A stretch of DNA of 64,000 bases from Streptomyces formicae. GTDB taxonomy: Bacteria > Actinomycetota > Actinomycetes > Streptomycetales > Streptomycetaceae. Both the position numbers and the translations under genes were made by a program. Below the pieces are notes generated by a model that saw nothing but the letters and a program-made list of their open reading frames with translations, made no database searches and was not told the DNA's origin. Of the stretch, positions 1 through 8,036 are shown one piece after another. The stretch spans positions 2,542,001 to 2,606,000 of the forward strand of contig NZ_CP071872.1 in the NCBI RefSeq assembly GCF_022647665.1, in the 5' to 3' direction. How positions within the stretch are numbered: the first letter of the stretch is position 1; each line of letters begins with the position of its first letter.

Positions 1-278
1 ACTGCGACGTGTGCACGGTGCCGGAGTGGAGTGCGGACGGGACCGTCCTGTCCATGGTGGACCTCGATCTCGATGTCGTGCGGCCTTGGGGCGGCGCGGC
101 CCGTATCGAGGACGAGGACGAGTTCGCCGAACACCAAGTCCGCTACGGCTACCCCGAAAGCCTCGTCGGCAAGGCCCGACAGACCTGCGAGTGGTTGATC
201 GAGGCGGGCTGCCGGGATGGCGACGGAGTCGAACCCTTCGCCTCGGCGTATCGCTACTGGCTCGGCCTCATCGGGTAG
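1..278 (+). CDS. DUF402 domain protein, C-terminal part
   Basis: This is the end of a gene that begins before the window; the frame is open from base 3 to the TAG at 276-278. The visible part reads CDVCTVPEW, then DLDLDVV, then DEDEFAEH and YGYP. These match the conserved core and the acidic, metal-binding stretch of DUF402 proteins. DUF402 proteins include nucleoside di/triphosphate phosphatases, but many members are uncharacterised, so the substrate here is unknown. The family is about 160-200 residues long, so roughly half is missing. A diverged copy of a mobile repeat follows directly downstream. Confidence 0.7.
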   Translation, partial: CDVCTVPEWSADGTVLSMVDLDLDVVRPWGGAARIEDEDEFAEHQVRYGYPESLVGKARQTCEWLIEAGCRDGDGVEPFASAYRYWLGLIG

Positions 279-289
279 CCGGGACGTGG

Positions 290-402
290 TCGCGCCCTGT
301 GCGCCACAGGAGGCGCTCCCACGCTGCGTTGTCGGACTGATCCACCTACGTCCAGTACGCGGATGATCCTCCGCCTTGCGATGGCACGCACCGGACGCCG
401 CA
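290..402 (+). repeat. Diverged copy of MITE-like repeat, left flank of the IS
   Basis: This stretch resembles the inside of the MITE-like insertion at 49392-49603. Bases 367-401 match 49521-49555 at 33 of 35 positions, and a CTGCGTTGTCG block near 325-335 also recurs there. The two terminal motifs of the other copy are not recognisable here, so this is a partial or eroded copy. From 403 to about 459 I see nothing beyond the flank of the IS. Confidence 0.55.
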
Positions 403-439
403 CGCCCCGCCCTGGGGGCGAACGGCGCTGTGTGCCGCC

Positions 440-500
440 GCCGCCCGGCCATGGAATAGGTGACTCCTCCACTCCCTTGAAGGGGGTGGCTTCTCGCTAT
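440..500 (-). ncRNA. Right-end hairpin and probable omega-RNA 3' end of the IS605 element
   Basis: Downstream of tnpB a hairpin (469-477 paired with 481-489, one G-T pair) is followed by GGAGGAGTCAC on the minus strand. This is the usual right-end layout of actinobacterial IS605 elements. In characterised TnpB systems the guide RNA scaffold covers this end, and the adjacent chromosomal bases act as guide; here those would be about 459-440 on the minus strand. The hairpin is seen directly; transcription and guide function are inferred from the family. Confidence 0.5.
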
Positions 501-1697
501 GCCGGTTGGGCTTCGCGACGGACCAGCCCGGCCCGTAGAACGTTCAGGGCGCCGACCGTGTCGGCGTGCGCCGAGTGGCCGCACGAGACGCAGTGGAACG
601 CTTCCTGTGTGGGCCGGTTTTCCTTCGCGGTGTGCCCGCAGTGGGGGCAGGTGCGGGAGGTGTTGCGGGGGTCCACCACCATCACTTCCCGCCCGGCGCT
701 TTCAGCCTTTGCGTTCAGGATCGCGAGGAACACCCCCCATCCGGCGTCGGCTATCGAACGGTTCAACCCGGCCTTCGCTGTGGCTCCGTTGGGCAGGAAG
801 TTGCCCGGCTGGTCGGGGTCCGGCTTCGGCGTGGGGGACTTGCTCATGTTGTGAATCTTCAGGTCCTCGTGCGCGATGAAGTCGTGCTCACGTACGAGAT
901 CGAGCGCTGTCTTGTGCGCGTGGTCCAGGCGCTGGCGCCGTACCTTGCGATGCAGCCGGGCAACCTTCTCCACCACTTTGCGACGCCGTTTGGAGCCGCG
1001 CTTGCACCGGCTGAGTGCCTGCTGCACGGCCGCCAGTCTCCTGGCGGCCTTCTGTCCGTGCCGAGGGTTGGCAACAAACTCGCCATTGGAGTCAGCAAGG
1101 AAGTTGGCTATGCCCATGTCGATGCCGACCACACTGCCCGTTTTGGGCAGCGGATTGAGCTCGGCCTGCTCGGCGGTCAGGATGACATACCAGCGCTTGC
1201 CTTCACGCTTGATGCTGATCGTCTTGATTTTCCCGACCACCGCACGGTGCTGGTGCACCTTGACGTGACCGACACCTTGCAGGCGGACGCGGGTGACGGG
1301 GTCGTGCGGGGTGGAGTCCCAGCGGCAGCCGTCGCCGTCCTTGGGAAAACCCACGGTGTCGAACCGCCCGATGCCCCGGAACCGGGGATAGCCGGGCCTT
1401 TGACCCGACTTGAGTCGGCGGAAGAATGCGGCGAACGCCTTGTCGAGACGACGCAGGGGTGGCCTGCTGGGAGGAGAACGACCAGCGGCCCTGCCGCTCC
1501 GGGTCGAACGACCGGATCTCTTTGAGCTGCGCCGACTGCTGCCCGTAGTTGATGCTCGTTTTGGAGACGTGCCGATAGGCGTCGCGCCGTTCCTGCAAGG
1601 CGCCGTTGTAGAGGGAGCAGTGATCCCGCAACATCTCGCCCAGGGCGATCGTCTGGCGCGCGGTGGGCCGCATGAGGAACTTGTACGCACGGATCAT
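497..1697 (-). pseudogene. tnpB: Frameshifted tnpB (RNA-guided nuclease/OrfB of IS605 family)
   Basis: TnpB is the RuvC-fold accessory nuclease of IS200/IS605 elements, guided by RNA from the element's right end. The reading frame starts at ATG 1697 (MIRAYKFLMRP) and runs through WSFSSQQAT. The rest, from LRRLDKAFAAF to the end, lies in the next frame. A run of four G (1456-1459 on the plus strand) where three would keep the frame explains the shift. The C-terminal part is complete: GIDMGIANF with the first RuvC Asp, AHEDLKI with the Glu, a CPHCGH/CVSCGH zinc finger, and ADTVGALN with the last Asp. Either the gene is dead or the base run is a sequencing error. Confidence 0.85.
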
Positions 1698-1746
1698 CCG
1701 GCCCCACCCCCTCCGGTTCGAGTCAACAATCATACACTCTTGGTTC

Positions 1747-2175
1747 ATGTCACCACGCTGGGAACCAAACTCCGATGTACGGCGCGGACGTCACGTCGTC
1801 TATCACCTCCATGCACATTTGGTCTTCGTCACCAGGTTCCGGCGGAATGCCTTCAACGATGAGATGCTGACACGCTGCGAAGAGATCATGCGCAACGTCT
1901 GCATCGACTTCGGTGCGGACCTGATCGACTTCAACGGCGAAGAAGATCACGTGCACCTCCTGGTGCACTACCCGCCCAAGGTCGCCCTCTCCAACCTCGT
2001 CAACAGCCTCAAGGGCGTCAGCTCCCGGTACCTACGGGCCGAGTTCACCAGCCGTGTCAACCGGGCCACCCTGCACGGCCACTTCTGGTCTGGCTCATAC
2101 TTCGCAGGGTCCTGTGGCGGGGCACCGCTCCAGGTCGTGAAGGACTACATCGAGAACCAGAAACGCCCCACCTGA
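1747..2175 (+). CDS. tnpA: IS200/IS605 family Y1 transposase TnpA
   Basis: TnpA is the single-strand transposase that cuts and joins the element ends through a tyrosine-DNA link. The 142-residue product has the HUH pair in EDHVHLLVHYPP and the catalytic tyrosine in VVKDYIENQKRP, and its length is normal for the family. The ATG at 1747 was chosen because the track upstream of it overlaps the start of tnpB and has no family similarity. The gene looks intact, so the element may still be mobile even though tnpB is broken. Confidence 0.9.
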   Translation: MSPRWEPNSDVRRGRHVVYHLHAHLVFVTRFRRNAFNDEMLTRCEEIMRNVCIDFGADLIDFNGEEDHVHLLVHYPPKVALSNLVNSLKGVSSRYLRAEFTSRVNRATLHGHFWSGSYFAGSCGGAPLQVVKDYIENQKRPT

Positions 2176-2239
2176 CGTGGGAGCTTTCCGGAGGGATGCG
2201 GCGGTGCCCTGCGCGGCCGGGCTCAGGAGCACATTCCCT

Positions 2240-2257
2240 CCCGGCCTGAAGGCCGGG
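2240..2257. repeat. Left-end subterminal hairpin of the IS605 element
   Basis: CCCGGCCT and AGGCCGGG form a perfect inverted repeat around GA. Single-strand hairpins of this kind are what TnpA recognises. It sits 65 bp after the tnpA stop, at the end opposite tnpB. Confidence 0.7.
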
Positions 2258-2277
2258 ATTCCCTGCGAAGATCAGAG

Positions 2278-2616
2278 ATGGTCGAGCTGGAGATGCTGGT
2301 CGCGGGCCTGCCGTCGTACGGGACCACGAACCGCAACCCGGACTTCTCGGCGATCGCACGGGCCGCGGGCGCCTTCGGCGTGCGCGTGGAGAAGCCGAAG
2401 CAGCTCGCGGGAGCGCTGAAGGAGGCCTTCGCCCACAAGGGACCGGCGCTCGTGGACGTGGTCACCGACCCCAACGCCCTCTCGATCCCGCCGCGGATCA
2501 GCGCCGAGATGGTGACCGGGTTCGCGCTCTCGGCCAGCAAGATCGTGCTGGACGGGGGCGTCGGGCGGATGGTCCAGATGGCCCGTTCGAATCTGCGGAA
2601 CGTGCCACGTCCGTAA
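2278..2616 (+). pseudogene. poxB: 3' remnant of pyruvate dehydrogenase (quinone)-type gene poxB
   Basis: The 112 residues match the C-terminal end of thiamine-diphosphate-dependent pyruvate oxidases/dehydrogenases: LEMLVAGLPSYGTTN, NPDFSAIARAAGAFGVRVE, GPALVDVVTDPNALSIPP and the tail MVQMARSNLRNVPRP. Full proteins are about 580 residues, so four fifths are absent. The break coincides with the left end of the IS605 element. The 5' part does not appear on the other side of the element, which instead shows a MITE-like repeat and a DUF402 gene. The loss therefore needs a deletion as well as an insertion. A functional product is very unlikely. Confidence 0.85.
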
Positions 2617-2744
2617 CGCCGTGTAAATCGGCATGCGTGGCGGGACGGGGCGGGGGCATGCATTTGGGAGTGCTTGTTCGACAAGGTCGACAAGGTGTGT
2701 CCAGGGCCCGGGAGAGAGAGGACCGTTCCGACGTGCGGTGGGGG

Positions 2745-3152
2745 ATGAATACGAGGCGTCAGGAAAGGTCCGGCCGATGGCACCGCAGGGTGGGGCGTGC
2801 CGATCTCACTGCCGTACCGGAGGTGAGAAGGGCCGTCCGTGCCCTGGTGGGCCAGTGGGGCGAGCCGGGCTCCGCCGACGTGGCGGAGCTGCTCGTCAGC
2901 GAGCTGGTGACCAACGCGCTGCTGCACACCGAGGAGGGCGCCCTGGTGACGGCGACCGTCGCCCCCGCCAGACTCCGCGTCGAGGTGAGGGACTTCGCGC
3001 CGGGGCTGCCCGAGCCGCGGGTGGCGGTGGCCGACGAGTCGGCGCACGGCCGGGGGCTCTTCCTGGTGGAGAACCTCGCGGACGCGTGGGGCGTGCAGGC
3101 GTATCCGGCGGGCAAGGTGGTCTGGTTCGAGCTGGACGGCGGGCAGACCTGA
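2745..3152 (+). CDS. RsbW-like ATP-binding protein (HATPase_c_2)
   Basis: A 135-residue protein of the anti-sigma-factor kinase type that is very numerous in Streptomyces. The GHKL ATP site is visible: the N-box in ELLVSELVTNALLHT, the G1 region in VRDFAPGLP and the G2 box in HGRGLFLVENLADAWG. Such proteins bind or phosphorylate anti-sigma antagonists or sigma factors, and PP2C phosphatases reverse this. No antagonist gene is adjacent, so the partner is unknown. The ATG at 2745 follows GGTGGGGG. An upstream in-frame ATG at 2658 exists, but the extra residues show no family similarity. Confidence 0.8.
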   Translation: MNTRRQERSGRWHRRVGRADLTAVPEVRRAVRALVGQWGEPGSADVAELLVSELVTNALLHTEEGALVTATVAPARLRVEVRDFAPGLPEPRVAVADESAHGRGLFLVENLADAWGVQAYPAGKVVWFELDGGQT

Positions 3153-3194
3153 TCATCCTTCGCGGTCTGCCCGCCGGTGCGGGTGTCGCGGGGC

Positions 3195-4292
3195 TCAGCC
3201 GAACTGCCGCTCCAGATCCTTGAGTTTCTGCTCCAGCGAGTCGAGGCGGGGGAGCGTCTGGGTGTCGTCCTCGGCGGTGAGGTCGACGGTGACGGGTGGT
3301 GTGCCCGTCGCGTCGGCCTCGGCACCCTTCACGGCCTGGAGCGAGGGCCGGGAGGGCCGGGAGTGCCGCGCCGGCTGTCCTGGCTCGTCCGCTGCGGCGG
3401 ATTCCACGACCGGGACCGGTGCCGGTGCCGATCCCTGTGCGGCCGTGCCGCTCACCGTGTGGGCGGCGATGTCCGTCCGGCGCCCGCCGCGTGCGCGGCC
3501 CCATGCCCGGTGCTGCCGGTTCAGCGCCCGCAGATGGGCACGCTCCAGCTTCTCCCGCTCGCGCCGGCGCGTCCGCTCCTGCTCCTTCTGCCGCCGGTCC
3601 TCGCGCACCTCGTCGACGGCCTCGTCCAGCGTCCGTACGCCTTCCAGGAGCATCAGCGACCAGGCGCCGAAGGTCTCCCGGGGCGCCCGCAGCCACCGTA
3701 CGATCCGGATCTGCGGCAGCGGACGGGGCACCAGGCCCTGTTCGCGGAGTGCGGCCCTGCGGGTCTGCTTCAGCGCCCGGTCGAAGAGCACCGCGGCCGA
3801 CAGCGACATGCCCGCGAAGAACTGCGGGGCGCCCGCGTGATCGATGCCGCGCGGCGCGTGCACCCAGTTGAACCAGGCGGCGGCGCCCGCGAACGCCCAC
3901 ACCAGGAGCCGGGAGCCGAGGGCGGCATCACCGTGGCTGGCCTCACGGACCGCGAGCACCGAGCAGAACATGGCGGCGCCGTCGAGGCCGAAGGGGACCA
4001 GGTACTCCCAGCCGCCGGAGAGGTTCAGATTCTGCTGGCCGAAGCCGACCAGGCCGTGGAAGGAGAGGGCGGCGGCGACCGCGGCACAGCAGAAGAGGAG
4101 CAGATAGGAGGCGGTGCCGTAGATCGTCTCCTTGCGCCGGCGGCGTTCCTCGCTGCGCTCCCAGGAGTCGTCGGCCGCGGCGCCGCCACGGGCGCGCCTG
4201 CCGCGCGCGAGCACCGCCACCGCCCCGACGACTCCCGCAAGCATCACGCCGCCCGGAAGCAGCCAGTTCAGCGATATGTCGGTGATCATCAT
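3195..4292 (-). CDS. DUF2637 membrane protein
   Basis: A 365-residue protein with about four membrane segments in its first half: near residues 8-28, 60-85, 100-118 and 130-150. DUF2637 hallmarks such as FGLDGAAMFCSVLAVREASHG and AGAAAWFNWVHAP are present. A charged, Arg/Glu-rich stretch and a low-complexity Pro/Ala tail follow, ending in a short coiled-coil-like segment (LEQKLKDLERQFG). The function is unknown. The ATG at 4292 was chosen because the upstream open frame translates a TCTGCG microsatellite. The gene is convergent with the ATPase gene, ending 43 bp from it. Confidence 0.8.
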   Translation of the reverse strand: MMITDISLNWLLPGGVMLAGVVGAVAVLARGRRARGGAAADDSWERSEERRRRKETIYGTASYLLLFCCAAVAAALSFHGLVGFGQQNLNLSGGWEYLVPFGLDGAAMFCSVLAVREASHGDAALGSRLLVWAFAGAAAWFNWVHAPRGIDHAGAPQFFAGMSLSAAVLFDRALKQTRRAALREQGLVPRPLPQIRIVRWLRAPRETFGAWSLMLLEGVRTLDEAVDEVREDRRQKEQERTRRREREKLERAHLRALNRQHRAWGRARGGRRTDIAAHTVSGTAAQGSAPAPVPVVESAAADEPGQPARHSRPSRPSLQAVKGAEADATGTPPVTVDLTAEDDTQTLPRLDSLEQKLKDLERQFG

Positions 4293-4310
4293 GCGGGGTC
4301 CCTTGCATCC

Positions 4311-4359
<49 letters not shown>

Positions 4360-4512
4360 CGCGGCACGGCGATTCCGCGCGCCATACTGGCCGAAGTGCC
4401 GTGGCGGGCAGGGAGTTTCACCGCAAGAGCGCGCGAAGGAGGGGACGGAGCCCGCGAATAGGTGCCTTCTTCTCGAACGCACAGCGGGGAACGGGGATGT
4501 GAGTTCGATTGC

Positions 4513-5370
4513 CTACGAGGCGCTGAGCCTGCGTACGCGGTCGGCGTCACAGGTGCGCGGACAGGTCACGCAGGTGTCCTCGGGGCGCAGCGTGTAGAAG
4601 AGGCAGCAGCTGGCCCGGTCGCGGGTGGGCAGCGCCCGGCTGTCGGGCCCGCTGAGCTCGCGGAAGCCCGCCGTGCCCACGTACGGCTTGGTCGTGCCGG
4701 GCAGCAGCGCCTCCAGCTCCGCCATCGCCCGCCGCTCCTCGCCGAGCAGGTCCGCGATGTACCAGAGGCTCTCGACGACTTCGTCCGTGGCCATGCCCCA
4801 CAGGGCGCGACCGCGGCGGCGCATGCGCGGCCCGAAACCGCCGAGCACGGGTGCGAGGTGCTCGACCACGGCGTCCCGCACCTCCGCGCGCAGCGCGTCC
4901 TCGTCCGGTACGACGCGGGCGCCGGGCAGCGCGGCCGCCGGGTCGCCGGGCAGACAGGCGAAGTCGCGGACCCGGACCGTCATCCGGCCGAGGGCGCGCT
5001 GGATGGAGACGTCCTCGACGGGTATCCGCGGCACCCGGCGGTCCAGGAACCAGGGGACCGTGATCAGCAGGCAGGCCGGCCAGGCGTAGCGGTGCAGTCC
5101 GAAGCTGGCCACCACATCGGGGCGGGCCTGCTGCCCGTAGTCGCGCAGCACCTGCGCGTTGTCCCAGGCGAGGAACGCGTCCAGGGCCGGGCCGCCGGCC
5201 GCGAGGTCCGCCGCCGCGACCCAGCCGCCGCCCCGGGGCGCCTGCTCGCCGTCCGTCAGCTCCTGCACGCGCAGCCCGGGAAACACCTCGGTCATGCGCG
5301 CATACGCGTCCGTGCAGGACGACATGCCGACGACGGGCCGTGAGCTGGGGAGAACGGCGGGAATGGTCAT
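4513..5370 (-). CDS. FhuF-like (2Fe-2S) ferric iron reductase
   Basis: A 285-residue protein of the FhuF/siderophore-iron reductase family, which releases iron from imported ferric siderophores in the cytoplasm. The diagnostic C-terminal cluster motif CC-x10-C-x2-C is present in ASCCLFYTLRPEDTCVTCP near residues 255-275. The ATG at 5370 is preferred over the GTG at 5382. An iron box at 5399-5417 sits about 30 bp upstream, so iron repression by a DmdR/IdeR regulator is very likely. No siderophore genes lie next to it. Confidence 0.85.
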   Translation of the reverse strand: MTIPAVLPSSRPVVGMSSCTDAYARMTEVFPGLRVQELTDGEQAPRGGGWVAAADLAAGGPALDAFLAWDNAQVLRDYGQQARPDVVASFGLHRYAWPACLLITVPWFLDRRVPRIPVEDVSIQRALGRMTVRVRDFACLPGDPAAALPGARVVPDEDALRAEVRDAVVEHLAPVLGGFGPRMRRRGRALWGMATDEVVESLWYIADLLGEERRAMAELEALLPGTTKPYVGTAGFRELSGPDSRALPTRDRASCCLFYTLRPEDTCVTCPRTCDADRVRRLSAS

Positions 5371-5398
5371 GCAGGGGACCACCGAATCGCGATCGTTA

Positions 5399-5417
5399 GC
5401 AGGTTAGCCTTACCTTA
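5399..5417 (-). promoter_or_regulatory. Iron box (DmdR1/IdeR/DtxR-type operator)
   Basis: On the minus strand the 19 bases read TAAGGTAAGGCTAACCTGC. The actinobacterial iron box consensus is TTAGGTTAGGCTAACCTAA, and this matches most positions including the central GGCTAACC. It is placed directly upstream of the FhuF-like gene and about 100 bp from the divergent GntR gene. Confidence 0.85.
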
Positions 5418-5520
5418 CCCGATGCGATCGATGTTTGAACTGCCGCCCCGTCCGCCTATGGTGCACAGGGGGCCCGCGGCGCGCGACCCGGGCCCCGGAC
5501 GACGCCGGAGGAGGACCCGG

Positions 5521-6324
5521 GTGGAGCAGGGCAGAGTGCGCGGGGCCGCCGCGCCGCGCCCGTACGCGTCCTCGTACGGGCCCGAGGCGGAGGCGCGCAT
5601 ACCGGAGCAGGTGGCCCGGGCCGTCGAGCCGGCCCGGGGTGAGCACACCCACAGCGAGCCGCCCGCGCCGCCCGCGCCGGCGGCGCCCGCTCCCCGTACC
5701 GCCGTCCAGCGCCACTCGGTCCGCGGCCAGATCCTCCAGGCCCTGCGCACGGCCCTGGTCAGCGGGGAGCTGCGGCCCGGCGAGGTCTATTCGGCCCCGG
5801 TGCTCGGCGAGCGCTTCGGCGTATCGGCGACCCCCGTGCGCGAGGCGATGCAGCAGCTCGCCCTCGAAGGCGCCGTGGAGGTCGTCCCGAACCGCGGCTT
5901 CCGCGTCGTCGAGCGCTGCGCCCGCGAGCTGGCCGAACTCGCCGAGGTACGGGCCCTCATTGAGGTCCCCGTCATGCTCCGGCTCGCCCGCTCCGTGCCC
6001 GCCGCCCGCTGGAGCGAGCTGCGCCCCCTCGCCGACGCCACCGCCGCGGCCGCCGCGACCGGCGACCGCGCCCGCTATGCCGAGTCCGACCGCGCCTTCC
6101 ATCGCGCGGTCCTCTCCCTCGCCGGCAACGAGCAGCTCGTCGCCGTGGCCGACGACCTCCACCGCCGCGCCCAATGGCCGCTCACCAGCGCCCCTGCCCT
6201 GCGCCGCGCCGACCTCGTCGCCGACGCCGCCGAGCACTCGGCGCTGCTGGAGGCCCTGGTCGCGCAGGACCTCCCAGTGGTGCAGGCGCTGGTGCGGGAG
6301 CACTTCACGGGGGCGGACCGCTGA
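5521..6324 (+). CDS. GntR/FadR-family transcriptional regulator (FCD type)
   Basis: A 267-residue regulator. After a Pro/Ala-rich leader of about 55 residues comes a winged helix-turn-helix (SVRGQILQALRTALVSGELR to LALEGAVEVVPNRGFRV), then an all-helical FCD ligand domain with AESDRAFHRAVLSLAGN and the terminal VREHF. The GTG at 5521 was chosen because GGAGGAGG lies just upstream; the open frame extends back to 5422. Target and ligand are not evident; the next gene starts at its stop codon. It diverges from the FhuF-like gene. Confidence 0.8.
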   Translation: MEQGRVRGAAAPRPYASSYGPEAEARIPEQVARAVEPARGEHTHSEPPAPPAPAAPAPRTAVQRHSVRGQILQALRTALVSGELRPGEVYSAPVLGERFGVSATPVREAMQQLALEGAVEVVPNRGFRVVERCARELAELAEVRALIEVPVMLRLARSVPAARWSELRPLADATAAAAATGDRARYAESDRAFHRAVLSLAGNEQLVAVADDLHRRAQWPLTSAPALRRADLVADAAEHSALLEALVAQDLPVVQALVREHFTGADR

Positions 6325-8036
6325 AGGCACCCCGCAACGCCCCGGCGGCCACGGGCCCCGACCCCGCCGCCGCGGCACTGCTGCGCCGGGTGACCGCCCC
6401 GGACGGGCCGCGCCTGTGTCTGACCTCCGGCGACCTGGAACGCGCCGCGTCGGTGCTGGAGGCGGCCCACGCGGTCGTCTCCCTGGCGGGCCAGAGCGGC
6501 CTCGGCGCGGCGTGGGCACTCGCGAACCGGCTGGGTGTCGTGGCCCGGACGCCGGCCGAGCTGGTCCAGGCCCTGACCTCGGGCACCCGCCGTACGGTGA
6601 TCGTCCTGCGGGAGCTGCATGCGGTCGGCGATCCGGGCGAGGTGGCGGAACTGATCGCCCGGCTAGCGGAGTTGGGCACGGTGCGCCTGCTGGTCGAGGC
6701 GCGTGCCGGGACTCCGGCGCGCGAGCGGCTCCTGGCACTGCGGCCCGCGATCCTGGACCTGGACCTGGACCTGGACCTGGACCTGGAGTTGGAGCTGGAT
6801 CCGGACACGGACACGGACACGGACACGGACGAGGACGTGGACCAGGACATGGACGTGGCCCCGCGCCGGGACCCGGAACAGGCAGGGCACGGGGGCTGCC
6901 CGACGGCCGCCCCGGCGCAGCCCGCGCCGGTCGATCCGGACGACCCGGCCGCCGTCTGCGCGGCCGATCCGGTGCGCGTCACCGCCGCCTACGCCCACGG
7001 CGACGACGCCCACGGCGGCCTGCGCCCGGCCTGGCTGCGCGCGGGCCAGGCGCTCTGCCGAGAGCAGACCCCGGCCGAGCGCGCACTGGTCCTGCTGGCG
7101 GCGCTCGGCGACGGAGCGGACCCGCGGCACCGCCCCGCCCTCGCCGAGCTCGCGGCCGCGACGCCCTGGCGGGTCGCACGGACCCGCGTACAAGGCGATC
7201 TTGCGCCGCCGTGGCCGGGCCCGGTCACCGCACTGGCGCCCGGCGCGGGCCCGCTGGCCGGCCGCCTCCTGGCTGCCGACCGGCTCGGCACCGTACGCGT
7301 CCTCGACGCGGCCGACGCGACCCCGGTGGACCGGCTGACGTCGACGGCCCGGCTCCCCAAGGCGCTTGCCTCGCTCCCCGACGGAACGGTGCTCCTCCTG
7401 GACGGGCGGGGCCTCCTGCACACCGCAGGCCCCACGGCCGGCGCGGGACGGCTCACGGACGCCGTCAAAGCCACCCTCACCCGGCATCCGGGGACCGCCC
7501 TCACGACGGTCGCCGGCGCGGTGGGCGTCGGTGACCGCATGGGCTCCGTACACGCCTTCGGCCTCGCGGGCGTCCACCAGGCCGCCCTGCACAGCGGTCG
7601 CGTCACCGCGTTGACCGCCGTCGAGGTGCCCGAGCCCGTGATCTACAGCGGCGGCACGGACGGTGCGGTGCGCGCCTGGTCCCCGGGGCACGCCCCCGCC
7701 CCCGCGCCCCTCATCGAACGCCCTCACCCGGTGGCCGCCCTTCATGCGACCGCAGCCGCGAACGGCCCTCTCCTCGCCGTCGCCTGGGCGGACGGCCTCG
7801 TGGAACTCCACCACGTCACCACGGGCGACGTCCTGCCCTTCCGTCCGGGTCCGCCGGTGCGGGCGGTCGCCGTGACCGCTGCCGGTGCCGGTGCCGGTGC
7901 CGGTGCCGGTGCCGGTGCCGGTACCGGAGCCGCTGCCGGTGCCCGTGGTGCGGATTCGATCGCTCTGGGAATGGACGAGGCGCTGGTCCTTCTCTCCACC
8001 TGCGGCGCCTCGCGGCCGACGCCTCACACCGGGTAG
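6321..8036 (+). CDS. Propeller-like (WD40-type) hypothetical protein with Asp-rich repeat
   Basis: A protein of about 571 residues if it starts at the CTG overlapping the preceding stop (CTGA), which has GGGGGCGGA just upstream. GTG 6390 is an alternative, so the start is uncertain. The first part (SGDLERAASVLEAAHAV, GTRRTVIVLRELHAVGD) resembles a P-loop-like fold without a clear Walker motif. A run of Asp-Leu then Asp-Thr dipeptides (6753-6861) separates it from blade-like repeats such as LLAADRLGTVRVLDAAD and VIYSGGTDGAVRAWSPG. A Gly-Ala run lies near the C-terminus. It ends 13 bp inside the convergent SDR gene. Function unknown. Confidence 0.6.
   Translation: MKAPRNAPAATGPDPAAAALLRRVTAPDGPRLCLTSGDLERAASVLEAAHAVVSLAGQSGLGAAWALANRLGVVARTPAELVQALTSGTRRTVIVLRELHAVGDPGEVAELIARLAELGTVRLLVEARAGTPARERLLALRPAILDLDLDLDLDLELELDPDTDTDTDTDEDVDQDMDVAPRRDPEQAGHGGCPTAAPAQPAPVDPDDPAAVCAADPVRVTAAYAHGDDAHGGLRPAWLRAGQALCREQTPAERALVLLAALGDGADPRHRPALAELAAATPWRVARTRVQGDLAPPWPGPVTALAPGAGPLAGRLLAADRLGTVRVLDAADATPVDRLTSTARLPKALASLPDGTVLLLDGRGLLHTAGPTAGAGRLTDAVKATLTRHPGTALTTVAGAVGVGDRMGSVHAFGLAGVHQAALHSGRVTALTAVEVPEPVIYSGGTDGAVRAWSPGHAPAPAPLIERPHPVAALHATAAANGPLLAVAWADGLVELHHVTTGDVLPFRPGPPVRAVAVTAAGAGAGAGAGAGAGTGAAAGARGADSIALGMDEALVLLSTCGASRPTPHTG
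6753..6861. repeat. Hexamer repeat tract (GGACCT, then GGACAC) inside the propeller-like gene
   Basis: Tandem GGACCT units pass into GGACAC units. They encode alternating Asp with Leu, Glu or Thr, about 35 residues that are strongly acidic. The period of six keeps the frame whatever the copy number. Confidence 0.85.
7879..7947. repeat. GCCGGT hexamer tract encoding Ala-Gly
   Basis: About nine units of GCCGGT encode an Ala-Gly run near the C-terminus of the propeller-like protein. It is probably a flexible linker before the last 30 residues. Confidence 0.8.

Larger units (their letters stand above)
460..2275. mobile_element. IS200/IS605-family element (IS605-type, divergent tnpA and tnpB)
   Basis: The element carries a Y1 transposase gene (plus strand) and a tnpB gene (minus strand) that diverge from a 49-bp gap, as in the IS605 group. 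It lacks long terminal inverted repeats and instead has subterminal hairpins, as expected for this family. The right end lies at the left side of the window (hairpin 469-489, tip GTCAC at 464-460 on the minus strand). The left end lies at 2240-2275 (hairpin 2240-2257). It abuts a truncated poxB gene. The exact left-end boundary, between about 2262 and 2277, cannot be fixed without an empty site. Confidence 0.85.
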
